A stretch of DNA of 22,831 nt from CBDUVZ01 sp965370805 (GTDB lineage Bacteria > Hydrothermota > Tepidihabitantia > Tepidihabitantales > Tepidihabitantaceae): positions 1 through 22,831 of the forward strand of contig CBDUVZ010000041.1 of the NCBI GenBank assembly GCA_965370805.1. The letters run 5' to 3'. Position 1 is the stretch's first letter. Each line of letters opens with the position of its first letter. Positions 14,463-21,224 of this stretch are shown here, one piece after another. The notes below the pieces were generated by a model. That model was not told where the DNA came from. It worked only from the letters and a program-made list of their open reading frames with translations, and did no database searches. The translations under genes and the position numbers were made by a program.

Positions 14463-15215
14463 ATGTCACCGGACCTGTACGTGCTGTCGATCGTCGATGG
14501 TCACACCCTGCCGACAGTGCCGGCCTACAAGGCCGGCCAGGGACTGTTTGGTATGGTGACGGACTGGGCAAAGAGATACCTGCTTGAGATAGACGTCACC
14601 GGTTCCTATGCCAAGGGCACCAGAATCAAAGGCTCAACCGACCTCGACCTGCTTGTCTCCCTGGGCCCACGGACCCCCGGGACGATAAAACAGGTCCACG
14701 ACAACCTGTTTGTCTACCTGAGGAAGAAGGGATATGCCCCGCGCCGGAATGGCGTCGCGGTTACGATTGCCCACTCCGGCTTCTGCATCGACCTGGTTCC
14801 GGCCCGCCGGCAGTGGGGGGCGGCCAACAACCACGAGTTGTTCGAGAGCCATCGTCAGCGGCCGAAACTGACCAATCTGGACGTCCACGTGAAGGCGGTC
14901 CGGGATTCGGGCCGGGCCAAGGACATCATGGCCGTCAAAATCTGGCGCAACCTCCACGGGGTCCGGTTTCCGTCGCTGTACCTGGAGCTGACCGTCCTGC
15001 ACGTGCTACGGACTTCGAGCAAGACTCAGCACGCCACCAACTTCCTCAAGGTTCTCGAGTACTTCCGGGACGAGTTCGTGAGTCAGACGGTGGTCGACCC
15101 GGCCAACCCTAAGAACGTCATATCCGATGACCTGCTGGTGCACGAGAAAATGGCGCTGTCGTACGTCGCTGAAGAGAACCTGAGGCATTCGGACCTGAGA
15201 CGGATTATCCGGTAG
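14463..15215 (+). CDS. OAS/CD-NTase-like nucleotidyltransferase (orphan)
   Basis: Predicted nucleotidyltransferase of the 2'-5' oligoadenylate synthetase / CD-NTase / archaeal CCA-enzyme type. The 250 residues carry the complete active site. GSYAKGT at 47-53 is followed by the acidic pair in TDLDLLV (Asp 60 and Asp 62), and the third carboxylate lies in IDLVPA (Asp 110). The helical second domain shows KIWRNLHGVRFPSLYLELTVL (starting at 159) and VVDPANPKNV (210-219), patterns shared with OAS C-terminal domains. Such enzymes can make cyclic or linear oligonucleotide signals (as in CBASS defence) or add nucleotides to RNA. No effector gene (nuclease, phospholipase, membrane protein) is beside it, so a CBASS role is not supported by context. 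The product cannot be predicted. Transcription starts from its own promoter. Confidence 0.8.
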   Translation: MSPDLYVLSIVDGHTLPTVPAYKAGQGLFGMVTDWAKRYLLEIDVTGSYAKGTRIKGSTDLDLLVSLGPRTPGTIKQVHDNLFVYLRKKGYAPRRNGVAVTIAHSGFCIDLVPARRQWGAANNHELFESHRQRPKLTNLDVHVKAVRDSGRAKDIMAVKIWRNLHGVRFPSLYLELTVLHVLRTSSKTQHATNFLKVLEYFRDEFVSQTVVDPANPKNVISDDLLVHEKMALSYVAEENLRHSDLRRIIR

Positions 15216-15262
15216 AACGCCGGATGAGCAGTTCTTTCCTTCCTCTCTTGGTGTTTTCCGCT

Positions 15263-15290
15263 TTGGTCATTGGGATTTGGTCACTGGTCT
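15263..15290 (-). repeat. AATGACC heptamer array in reverse orientation
   Basis: On the plus strand the units read TTGGTCA, TTGGGAT, TTGGTCA and CTGGTCT in 7-base phase. This is the reverse complement of the AATGACC class found before tgt. It lies in the 126-base gap between the nucleotidyltransferase and DUF1858 genes. Confidence 0.7.
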
Positions 15291-15308
15291 TTTCCTCGGA
15301 CTACCCTG

Positions 15309-15326
15309 CGCGATTCGGGAATCGCG
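15309..15326. promoter_or_regulatory. Hairpin just upstream of the DUF1858 ribosome site
   Basis: Perfect 8-base arms CGCGATTC (15309-15316) and GAATCGCG (15319-15326) lie 4 bases before the GGGAGGG ribosome site. It could end the upstream transcript or modulate translation of the small gene. Confidence 0.4.
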
Positions 15327-15341
15327 GGCCGGGAGGGTTGA

Positions 15342-15557
15342 TTGAAGATCAGCGCTGACACAACCATCGAGGAACTGCTCGAGCAGCATCCGGAGTTGAA
15401 CCGGGAGTTTGTGCGGCTCGGGCTGCCCTGTTTTGTCTGCGGCGAGCCGGTGTGGGGAACCGTTGCCGATGTCTGCCACCGTCACCACCGCGACCCGGCC
15501 GAGGTGCTGGCCGTGCTGAACGCGGCCCGGGAGGCCGGGAGCCGGGGTGAGCCCTGA
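15342..15557 (+). CDS. DUF1858-domain small protein
   Basis: The 71-residue protein matches the DUF1858 family (PF08984), short helical domains with a conserved cysteine pair found alone or fused to redox and iron-sulfur proteins in anaerobes. The pattern ADTTIEELLEQHPELNREF, then LGLPCFVC (Cys 31 and Cys 34), then a helix ending AEVLAVLNAA is typical. Residues HRHH follow the cysteines. The TTG at 15342 is the first possible start in this frame because an in-frame TGA directly precedes it. It has GGGAGGG four bases upstream. Function is unknown; a redox or metal-binding role is a guess from the CxxC. It converges on the AraC gene across a 26-bp palindrome. Confidence 0.8.
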   Translation: MKISADTTIEELLEQHPELNREFVRLGLPCFVCGEPVWGTVADVCHRHHRDPAEVLAVLNAAREAGSRGEP

Positions 15558-15584
15558 ATGGTTCCGCCTGACCATTAACGGCCA

Positions 15585-15610
15585 ACGGCCGGCGGATGTC
15601 CGCCGGCCGT
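15585..15610. terminator. 26-bp palindrome between convergent genes
   Basis: The perfect arms ACGGCCGGCGGA (15585-15596) and TCCGCCGGCCGT (15599-15610) are separated by two bases. They lie between the stops of DUF1858 (plus) and the AraC regulator (minus). It probably acts as a bidirectional terminator hairpin, although it has no T tract on either side. Confidence 0.55.
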
Positions 15611-15629
15611 CGGTTCCAGCGACGTCCGG

Positions 15630-16544
15630 TTAGAGCGGGCGGACCGGCTCACAGATGTCGACGATGAACTTGCCCTCAGGATGGTCCTTGGGGTCGTTCA
15701 GGTACAGTTCGTAGCACATCCGGTCGTCCGGCTGATACCCGCTTTCCGGCAGCCACTCGCCCATCAGTTTGTCCCAGGATTCGGTGAACTGGTCTTTGGT
15801 GATCTCGACGTGCGCCACGGCGAACAGGCCGCCGGGGATTGTCGTCTTGCCGATGTCGCCGTCCACTTCGGTATCTTCGGGAACGGTGATGCAGGCGTCG
15901 GCGCGGAGTTTGTCCGGGTCGGTGACTTTCGGGTCGTCGTGATACACGCCGAGCGATTTCGTCTTCGGGAACTGCAGCAGGTTTCGCGGGCCGGCCCACT
16001 GCATGAGTCGTTCGAACGCCTTGCCGATGGTGTTGTACAGTCCGATGTTGCGCACGTAGGCGACGTGCATCTCGGGCATCTGCTTGACTTCGACTTCCAT
16101 GCTGATTTTCCTTTGTCGTTCAGGCCTTGTACCGTCAATGTACAGCGACGCGGAGCCGAAGTCTTTCCCGCGTTTGCTTTCCGTTTTGCGAATCTTGCTC
16201 TTGCGGAACTCGCTGGCGCTCTTCCCAAATCGTTCTTTGAACGCCCGGGCGAATGCTGCCGAGCCGGAGAATCCGCAGTCGAGCGCGATGCCGGTAATCG
16301 GCCTTGCCGGACAGGCGACGAGCAGTCCGGCAGCATGCTCGATTCTCACCCGGCGGATGAAGCCGTTGAGCGTTTCGCCGACCATTGCGTGGAAGATGCG
16401 ATGGAAGTGGAACGGGCTGAAGCTCGCTTCACGGGCAAGACGGGCGAGGCTGAGGTCGCCGTCGAGGTTGCCGGAGATGTAGTCGATGACCCGGTTGATG
16501 CGCGAGACGTATTCCCGGCGGAGGCGTTCTTTCCGGTCAATCAT
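15630..16544 (-). CDS. AraC-family regulator with GyrI-like effector-binding domain
   Basis: Transcription regulator of 304 residues. The N-terminal AraC/XylS DNA-binding domain (about 15-115) has two helix-turn-helix units, DLSLARLAREASFSPFHFHR and ITGIALDCGFSGSAAFARAF. The sequence FKERFGKSASEFR closes the domain. Residues about 150-304 form a GyrI-like/AraC effector-binding domain, the Rob and BmrR type that binds small hydrophobic ligands. It is transcribed divergently from the tryptophanase gene across 129 bases, so tnaA and itself are the obvious targets. The -10 ends only six bases before the ATG and no ribosome site is present, which suggests a leaderless mRNA. The ligand is unknown; an aromatic compound such as indole is only a guess. 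Confidence 0.9.
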   Translation of the reverse strand: MIDRKERLRREYVSRINRVIDYISGNLDGDLSLARLAREASFSPFHFHRIFHAMVGETLNGFIRRVRIEHAAGLLVACPARPITGIALDCGFSGSAAFARAFKERFGKSASEFRKSKIRKTESKRGKDFGSASLYIDGTRPERQRKISMEVEVKQMPEMHVAYVRNIGLYNTIGKAFERLMQWAGPRNLLQFPKTKSLGVYHDDPKVTDPDKLRADACITVPEDTEVDGDIGKTTIPGGLFAVAHVEITKDQFTESWDKLMGEWLPESGYQPDDRMCYELYLNDPKDHPEGKFIVDICEPVRPL

Positions 16545-16550
16545 CGAATA

Positions 16551-16578
16551 GCTATACGCACCCGGCGCGGTTTGTCAA
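16551..16578 (-). promoter_or_regulatory. Promoter of the AraC-type gene, apparently leaderless
   Basis: On the minus strand TTGACA (16578-16573), 16 bases, then TATAGC (16556-16551). With a usual 6-7 base discriminator, transcription would start at or next to the A of the ATG at 16544. Confidence 0.6.
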
Positions 16579-16582
16579 GTGC

Positions 16583-16609
16583 GGAGCAGCGGCTGGGTGG
16601 AGCAGCGGC
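16583..16609. promoter_or_regulatory. Direct repeat in the divergent araC-tnaA control region
   Basis: GGAGCAGCGGC occurs at 16583-16593 and again at 16599-16609, a 16-base centre-to-centre spacing. It lies upstream of the -35 boxes of both divergent promoters. AraC-family proteins bind direct repeats, so this is a candidate operator for the neighbouring regulator. Confidence 0.45.
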
Positions 16610-16640
16610 CGCCGGTCCGGCGAGACGGCAACTCAGGGTG

Positions 16641-16668
16641 TTGACTACGTGGGTGGCTATTCTATAAT
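16641..16668 (+). promoter_or_regulatory. Promoter of the tryptophanase gene, apparently leaderless
   Basis: TTGACT (16641-16646), a 16-base spacer and a perfect TATAAT (16663-16668). The GTG start codon follows after five bases (16674), so transcription should begin at about the start codon itself. Confidence 0.7.
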
Positions 16669-16673
16669 CGGCG

Positions 16674-18209
16674 GTGCCGTTATCCCCTGAAGATTGGATT
16701 GCCGGTTTCTCGGAAATCGAGTCCCGGCCGCGTCCGTACCGGAACGCCGCGGTTTCTTTCCGGGCCCATCCGATGGGCGAATACCGGGAGCGGATGAAGA
16801 TGGTCCGGGAGACCGGGCTGAACGTTTTCAAGTTCCCGGCTGCGATGATTCCGGGCTGCGACCTGATGACCGATTCCGGGACCACGACGATGACGATGCG
16901 ACAGTGGTCCCAACTGTTGCTGGGCGATGAGTCGTACGGGTCGAACGAAGGGTATTTCGAGTTCAAGGACCAGGTTGTGGAGACCTTCGGGCCACGCTGG
17001 CGCAATGCCCGTTCGGCACAGGAGAACGTGTTTATCTTTCACCAGGGCCGGGCCGCGGAGCACGGTCTGTTCACCTGCCTGAGCCGGGTTCTGAAACCGC
17101 GGGCCGGGACGGCGGGAGACGGGCCGTACTACGTCGTGCCGTCGAACGGCCATTTCGATACCACGATGGCCAACATCGAAGCGAGCGGCATCGAGGCGAG
17201 GAATCTGTTCTGCGCCGAGGCAAGAGCGAAGGACCCGAACGCGCATTTCAAGGGGGATATGGACGTGGCCGCGCTCGATGCCCTGCTGGCAGACCCGGAG
17301 CAGAGGGAGCGCATTCCACTGGTCTACCTGACTATTACGAACAACACCGGCGGCGGGCAGCCGGTTTCCCTGGCGAACGTGCGACAGGTGAGTGAGCTGT
17401 GTCATGCGCACGGGCTGCCGCTGATGTTCGACGCGTGCCGTTTCGCGGAGAATGCCTGGTTCATCCGGCAGTTCGAGCCGGGCTGCCGGGACAAGACCAT
17501 CAGCGAGATCGTCCGGTTGATGTTCGAGCTGGTTGACGGGTTCCACATCAGCCTGAAAAAGGACGGGCTGGTGAACATGGGCGGCGCGCTGGTCGTGTGT
17601 GAAGACGGGTTCCTGGTGAAGCGTTACCCGGAACTGCAGCCGGGGCTGACCGCGCACCAGGTGCTGGTTGAAGGCCATCCGACTTACGGCGGGCTTGCGG
17701 GGCGCGATCTGAAAGGGGTTGTCGAAGGATTGAAGACAGTGGTGCGCCAGGAGTACCTGGACCACCGGATTTCCCAGGTTCGGCGTTTCGGAACCCGGGT
17801 CGGGGAGGCGTGCGGCGCGGACGTCGTGGTCAAGCCGGTCGGCGGGCATGCAATCTACCTGGACCTGGACCGGTTCTTCGCGGATACGGAGCGGCGGGAT
17901 GAGGAGTTCCCGGGCATCGGCCTGACCGCGCTGCTGCTGGTTGCCGGACACCGGATGTGCGAACTTGGCATCTATGCCTTCGGGAAGAACGTCAATGGCC
18001 GGGAAGTCGGGCCGGACCCGAGGGTGAATTACGTCCGGGCCGCGGTGCCGCGGCTCTGCTACGAGGACGCGGACCTTGACGCCGTTGCCGAGGCGGTCGG
18101 GATGCTGTACGCGCGGCGGACCGAGATTCCCGGCGTCGAGGTGGAATACGGCCAGGACCTGCCGATGCGTCATTTCATCAGCCGGTTCCGGTTCAAGGCG
18201 CAGGAATGA
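16674..18209 (+). CDS. tnaA: Tryptophanase-family PLP lyase (tryptophan indole-lyase)
   Basis: Beta-eliminating lyase that splits L-tryptophan into indole, pyruvate and ammonia with pyridoxal phosphate. The 511 residues are longer than the roughly 470 of E. coli TnaA. Landmarks are LMTDSGTTTMT (64-74), HQGRAAEHGLF (123-133), ITNNTGGGQPVSLANV (221-236), FDACRFAENAWFI (252-264) and the PLP lysine in SLKKDGLVNMGG (Lys 296). The two residues that separate tryptophanase from tyrosine phenol-lyase point to tryptophanase: Asp 162 in HFDTT and His 500 in MRHFISRF. The GTG start lies at the predicted transcription start without a ribosome site. No downstream ATG would preserve the conserved N-terminal region. 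The tnaC leader peptide known from enterobacteria is absent. The stop TGA opens composite repeat copy 2. Substrate breadth cannot be settled from sequence. Confidence 0.85.
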   Translation: MPLSPEDWIAGFSEIESRPRPYRNAAVSFRAHPMGEYRERMKMVRETGLNVFKFPAAMIPGCDLMTDSGTTTMTMRQWSQLLLGDESYGSNEGYFEFKDQVVETFGPRWRNARSAQENVFIFHQGRAAEHGLFTCLSRVLKPRAGTAGDGPYYVVPSNGHFDTTMANIEASGIEARNLFCAEARAKDPNAHFKGDMDVAALDALLADPEQRERIPLVYLTITNNTGGGQPVSLANVRQVSELCHAHGLPLMFDACRFAENAWFIRQFEPGCRDKTISEIVRLMFELVDGFHISLKKDGLVNMGGALVVCEDGFLVKRYPELQPGLTAHQVLVEGHPTYGGLAGRDLKGVVEGLKTVVRQEYLDHRISQVRRFGTRVGEACGADVVVKPVGGHAIYLDLDRFFADTERRDEEFPGIGLTALLLVAGHRMCELGIYAFGKNVNGREVGPDPRVNYVRAAVPRLCYEDADLDAVAEAVGMLYARRTEIPGVEVEYGQDLPMRHFISRFRFKAQE

Positions 18210-18277
18210 ACCACTGATGAACACAGATGATGGCGGAAGTCCGAACTCGACATTCGGCATTCGTAATTCGACATTGC
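18204..18277 (+). repeat. Composite intergenic repeat, copy 2
   Basis: Same module order as copy 1: GAACCACTGATGAACACAG, the exact core GGCGGAAGTCCG (18232-18243), then reverse-oriented GAATGNC-type units ending in ATTCGACATTG. It overlaps the tnaA stop codon and ends two bases before the GTG of the 4Fe-4S gene, so it fills the whole gap between the two genes. Confidence 0.8.
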
Positions 18278-18278
18278 A

Positions 18279-18788
18279 GTGAAGCAGTACCAGCGGACCG
18301 GGGTGGTTTCGGAGCGGGAGTTGAAGCGGCTCGGCGTGATTCCGCCGCTGGCCCGGCTCCGGAAAGGCCCGGTGGCGATAGTCGAGTGCATCGAGAACAT
18401 CCCGTGCAATCCGTGCATCTACGCCTGCCGGCGCAAGGCGATTACTATCAAGGGCGGGCTTACCGGTCTGCCGCAAGTGGATTTCGAGAAGTGCAACGGC
18501 TGTACGCTCTGCATCGCCCGGTGTCCGGGGCTGGCGATATTCGTGGTCAACTATGCCTACTCGGAAACCGATGCCACGGTCGCGCTGCCGTACGAACTGC
18601 TGCCCAGGCCGAAGAAGGGCCGGCGGGTTGCGGCGCTCGACCGGGCCGGGGAAAGGGTATGCAGCGGCAAGGTAGTCAGGGTTCTTGATACGAAGGCGCT
18701 GGATCGGTGCGCGGTCGTGACGGTCGCGGTGCCGAAGAAGTACTGGAACCGGGTGCGGAGCATCAGGGTAACGACGAATGTCGAATGA
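18279..18788 (+). CDS. 4Fe-4S ferredoxin-type protein of an amino acid dehydrogenase module
   Basis: The 169-residue cytoplasmic iron-sulfur protein resembles the ferredoxin-like partners encoded with FAD-dependent amino acid (proline/glycine-type) dehydrogenases in anaerobes. The second cluster motif is canonical: Cys 72, 75, 78 and 82-Pro in CNGCTLCIARCPG. The first is atypical: Cys 37, 43, 46 and 50, with Arg-Arg-Lys where CP-x-AI proteins have a Pro. The C-terminal 80 residues, including AIFVVNYAYSETDATVALPY and VVTVAVPKKYW, form an extra domain seen in this family. The GTG at 18279 has no ribosome site but fits the conserved RTGVV beginning. The final residues (Thr-Asn-Val-Glu-stop) come from a GAATGNC array. 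It probably passes electrons for the FAD protein 2.7 kb downstream. Confidence 0.8.
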   Translation: MKQYQRTGVVSERELKRLGVIPPLARLRKGPVAIVECIENIPCNPCIYACRRKAITIKGGLTGLPQVDFEKCNGCTLCIARCPGLAIFVVNYAYSETDATVALPYELLPRPKKGRRVAALDRAGERVCSGKVVRVLDTKALDRCAVVTVAVPKKYWNRVRSIRVTTNVE

Positions 18789-18852
18789 CGAATGTCGAAT
18801 GAGGCCCGACGCTTCGGGCGTGAAGCGTATTGCGTGGAGCGTAGAGCCGGAA
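18776..18852 (+). repeat. Joined GAATGNC and GCGTNNN heptamer arrays before sppA
   Basis: GAATGTC, GAATGAC, GAATGTC and GAATGAG (18776-18803) give the 4Fe-4S gene its stop codon. A hairpin GCCCGA-CGCT-TCGGGC follows (18804-18819). Units GCGTGAA, GCGTATT, GCGTGGA, GCGTAGA and GCCGGAA (18818-18852) then run up to the sppA start. Two repeat classes are thus placed side by side. Confidence 0.8.
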
Positions 18853-18863
18853 GCGGAGGCTAG

Positions 18864-21044
18864 ATGAACCTGCTGATTATCAGTCTGCTGGTGGCATTTG
18901 CGCCGCAGATGCCTTTGTCCGTGGCAACGACCGACGATGTGCTTGCCGTGTTTGCGAACCCGGCCGGGCTGGGTATGGGCCGCAAGCTCGACTTCTACTA
19001 CCGGTACAACTTCGAGCCGGGCGATTACTGGAGCAACAACTCGTTCGCCGCGAGCGTCGGGCCGGTCGGCGCGTTCTGGGAGCCGAATGACCGATTCGGT
19101 TTCGCACTCGGCGCGGGCAGTGACGGTTTGCTGGCCGGTGTGAGGCTGGTGCGCGATTCGGTCACGCGCTGGGACCTGGGGGCGATGTGGCGACCCGCGC
19201 GCTGGTTCTCCCTGGGCGGGGTGTGGAATGACCTTGGCCGCGAGTGGGGTCGGGTCACGGCGGGCGTAGCGGTCCGGCCCTTCGGCAGTCGTTTCACCTT
19301 GTCAGTTGACGTGAGTTCCGCCGACTACTCGGACCCCGTTGTCGGGATTGAGTTGGAGCCGGTGAACGGGATTGCGCTGGCCGCGAAAGTCAAACCCTCG
19401 GATTGGAGTGTGAACGCCGGGCTGACCGTGGGTTTGGGCCAACTGAGCGTCGGCGCGGTGGGGACCCGGGTCGGAGACCGGAATCAGGCCGGGGCGCTGA
19501 TCCGGCTGGGCAAAGAAGACCGGCGCACGCTGGTTCCGCGCACAAAGCGGTATCTTGAAATCAGGCTTTCGGGCTCGATAGCCGACCAGAAGCCAGGGTT
19601 CAGCCTGATGGGCTCGCGGCCGAGCCGGACCACCTGGGAACTGCTGGACCTGATTGCCCGGGCCCGGGACGACCGGGAGATTGCCGGCATCGTCCTGAAA
19701 CTGGAAGGGTTCAGGATGGGGTTTGCCCAGGCCCAGGAGTTCCGGGCCGCACTTGAGGAGTTCAAGGCCAGGGGCAAGAAGGTGTACGTGTATGCGACCG
19801 GCCTGGGCATGCGCGGCTACTACCTTGCTTCGGTCGGTGACAGGATAGTCTGTCATCCGGTGGCGGACGTGAATATCCCGGGCGTTTCGATGGGGGCGCT
19901 GCTGCTGAAGGGGACGTTCGAGAAGCTGGGACTCGAGTTCGACTTTCAGCGGTACGGGAAGTACAAGTCCGCGGTGGAGATGTTCACCGCGGATTCGCTC
20001 AGCCCGGCAAATCGTGAGCAGCTTGAGGCCCTGCTTGACGCGGTGTACGAGGAGTTCCTTGCGGGCGCAAGCGCCGGGCGGGAGATGAGCGCAACTGAAA
20101 TGGAAGAGCTGGTGAACCGCGGGCTCTTCATGGCCCATGAGGCGAAAGCCGCCGGGCTGATCGATACCACTTGCTATCACGACGAACTGGATGACCTGCT
20201 CAAAGAGGAAGTCAAAGGGTTCCGCAAGGTCACGGAGAGTGAGTACCTGGGCCGGGTCGATTTCGACTACGACTGGCAGGGGCCGGGGCTGGTGGCGATT
20301 ATCTACGCGTGCGGCGGAATCATGGGGGGCGAGTCGGGGACCGACTTCCTGACCGGGAGCATGACCGCGGGGGCCAATACCCTGGTGCGGGCGATTCGGG
20401 CGGCACGCAAGGACAAGCGGGTCAAGGCGATTGTGCTCCGGGTCGATTCTCCCGGAGGCAGCGGGTTCGCGTCCGACCTCATCTGGCGGGAACTGGAACT
20501 GGCCAAAGAGAAGAAGCCGGTAGTGGCTTCGATGGGCAACGTGGCGGCATCCGGCGGGTACTACATATCCTGCGGCGCGGACCGGGTTTTCGCCGGCCCG
20601 ACGACACTGACCGGCTCGATCGGCGGGTACAGCTTCAAGATCGTGACCGAAGGGCTGTACAACAAGCTCGGGGCGAAGCGCCAGATGCTGAAGCGGGGTG
20701 AGCACGCGGATTACGGTTCCGATGCAAGGAGATTCACGCCGGAAGAGGACTCGATTCTCCAGTACCAGGTGGACCATTTCTGTCACGAGTTCGTCCAGAA
20801 GGTCGCGGACGGCCGCGGGCTGTCCTTCGAGGCTGCGGACTCGGTGGCCCAGGGCAGGGTCTGGTCCGGGCGCGACGCGCACCAAGTCGGGCTGGTCGAT
20901 TCGCTCGGCGGACTGCTGGTGGCGATTGAGTGGGCCAAACAGCAGGCGAAGTTGAAGGAATGCGACTTCGTGTTCTACCCGAAGCCGAAGAGCGGGGTAA
21001 TGGCAATGCTCGGCAGGCTGCTGACGAGGCAGATTGAGCAGTGA
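18864..21044 (+). CDS. sppA: SppA-type serine-lysine peptidase fused to an N-terminal beta-barrel domain
   Basis: Envelope peptidase of the S49 family (signal peptide peptidase/protease IV), 726 residues. After a signal sequence (about 1-20), residues 25-225 look like an outer-membrane beta-barrel rather than the single membrane helix of E. coli SppA. They contain a PorV/FadL-like NPAGLGMG opening (32-39) and alternating hydrophobic strands rich in Gly and aromatic residues. Residues about 230-726 are the tandem-domain 67K SppA core. The catalytic lysine is Lys 368 in YGKYKSAVE, the nucleophile Ser 563 in NVAASGGYY, and DSPGGS (528-533) forms the oxyanion region. Both catalytic residues are present, so it should be active, probably outside the cytoplasm. 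It lies inside a redox gene cluster without obvious functional reason. The ATG at 18864 has GGAGG-like sequence upstream. Confidence 0.85.
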   Translation: MNLLIISLLVAFAPQMPLSVATTDDVLAVFANPAGLGMGRKLDFYYRYNFEPGDYWSNNSFAASVGPVGAFWEPNDRFGFALGAGSDGLLAGVRLVRDSVTRWDLGAMWRPARWFSLGGVWNDLGREWGRVTAGVAVRPFGSRFTLSVDVSSADYSDPVVGIELEPVNGIALAAKVKPSDWSVNAGLTVGLGQLSVGAVGTRVGDRNQAGALIRLGKEDRRTLVPRTKRYLEIRLSGSIADQKPGFSLMGSRPSRTTWELLDLIARARDDREIAGIVLKLEGFRMGFAQAQEFRAALEEFKARGKKVYVYATGLGMRGYYLASVGDRIVCHPVADVNIPGVSMGALLLKGTFEKLGLEFDFQRYGKYKSAVEMFTADSLSPANREQLEALLDAVYEEFLAGASAGREMSATEMEELVNRGLFMAHEAKAAGLIDTTCYHDELDDLLKEEVKGFRKVTESEYLGRVDFDYDWQGPGLVAIIYACGGIMGGESGTDFLTGSMTAGANTLVRAIRAARKDKRVKAIVLRVDSPGGSGFASDLIWRELELAKEKKPVVASMGNVAASGGYYISCGADRVFAGPTTLTGSIGGYSFKIVTEGLYNKLGAKRQMLKRGEHADYGSDARRFTPEEDSILQYQVDHFCHEFVQKVADGRGLSFEAADSVAQGRVWSGRDAHQVGLVDSLGGLLVAIEWAKQQAKLKECDFVFYPKPKSGVMAMLGRLLTRQIEQ

Positions 21045-21063
21045 AGAAGAGAAGCTCAGGAGC

Positions 21064-21224
21064 GCATGACGCATGACGCATTACGCAAGACGCATGACGC
21101 GTCCGGCTTCCGGCGTCAAGCGTAGAGCGTCAAGCGTAAAGCGTGCAGCTTCCGGCGTCAAGCGTAGAGCGTCAAGCGTAAAGCGTGCAGCGTCCGGCGT
21201 CCGGCGTCCGGCGTCAAGTGCAAA
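21064..21224 (+). repeat. 161-bp GCGTNNN/GCATGAC heptamer array, translated
   Basis: Twenty-three consecutive 7-base units without phase loss: five GCATGAC-like units, then GCGTCCG, GCTTCCG and mostly GCGTCAA, GCGTAGA, GCGTAAA and GCGTGCA. Six units make a 42-base higher-order repeat (21106-21147, 21148-21189, and a diverged third copy 21190-21231). The array supplies the start codon and the first roughly 50 codons of the 2Fe-2S protein gene. Confidence 0.9.

Noticed and set aside
13618..15557. A CBASS operon around the CD-NTase-like gene
   Set aside because: The neighbours are a lipoprotein with its own terminator and a DUF1858 protein; none is a known CBASS effector or accessory protein.
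16674..18209. Tyrosine phenol-lyase
   Set aside because: The Thr and Phe that mark phenol-lyase are replaced by the tryptophanase residues Asp 162 and His 500.
16680..18476. A 598-codon open frame on the minus strand opposite tryptophanase
   Set aside because: It is the antisense shadow of a well-conserved gene in high-GC DNA; its translation has no domain and is rich in Arg, Pro, His and Gln.
19302..21074. A 590-codon open frame on the minus strand opposite sppA
   Set aside because: It is complementary to the SppA catalytic core with all motifs in place on the plus strand; no recognisable product and no ribosome site.
21064..21224. CRISPR array
   Set aside because: Units are 7 bases, contiguous and without unique spacers, the segment is translated, and there are no cas genes in the window.
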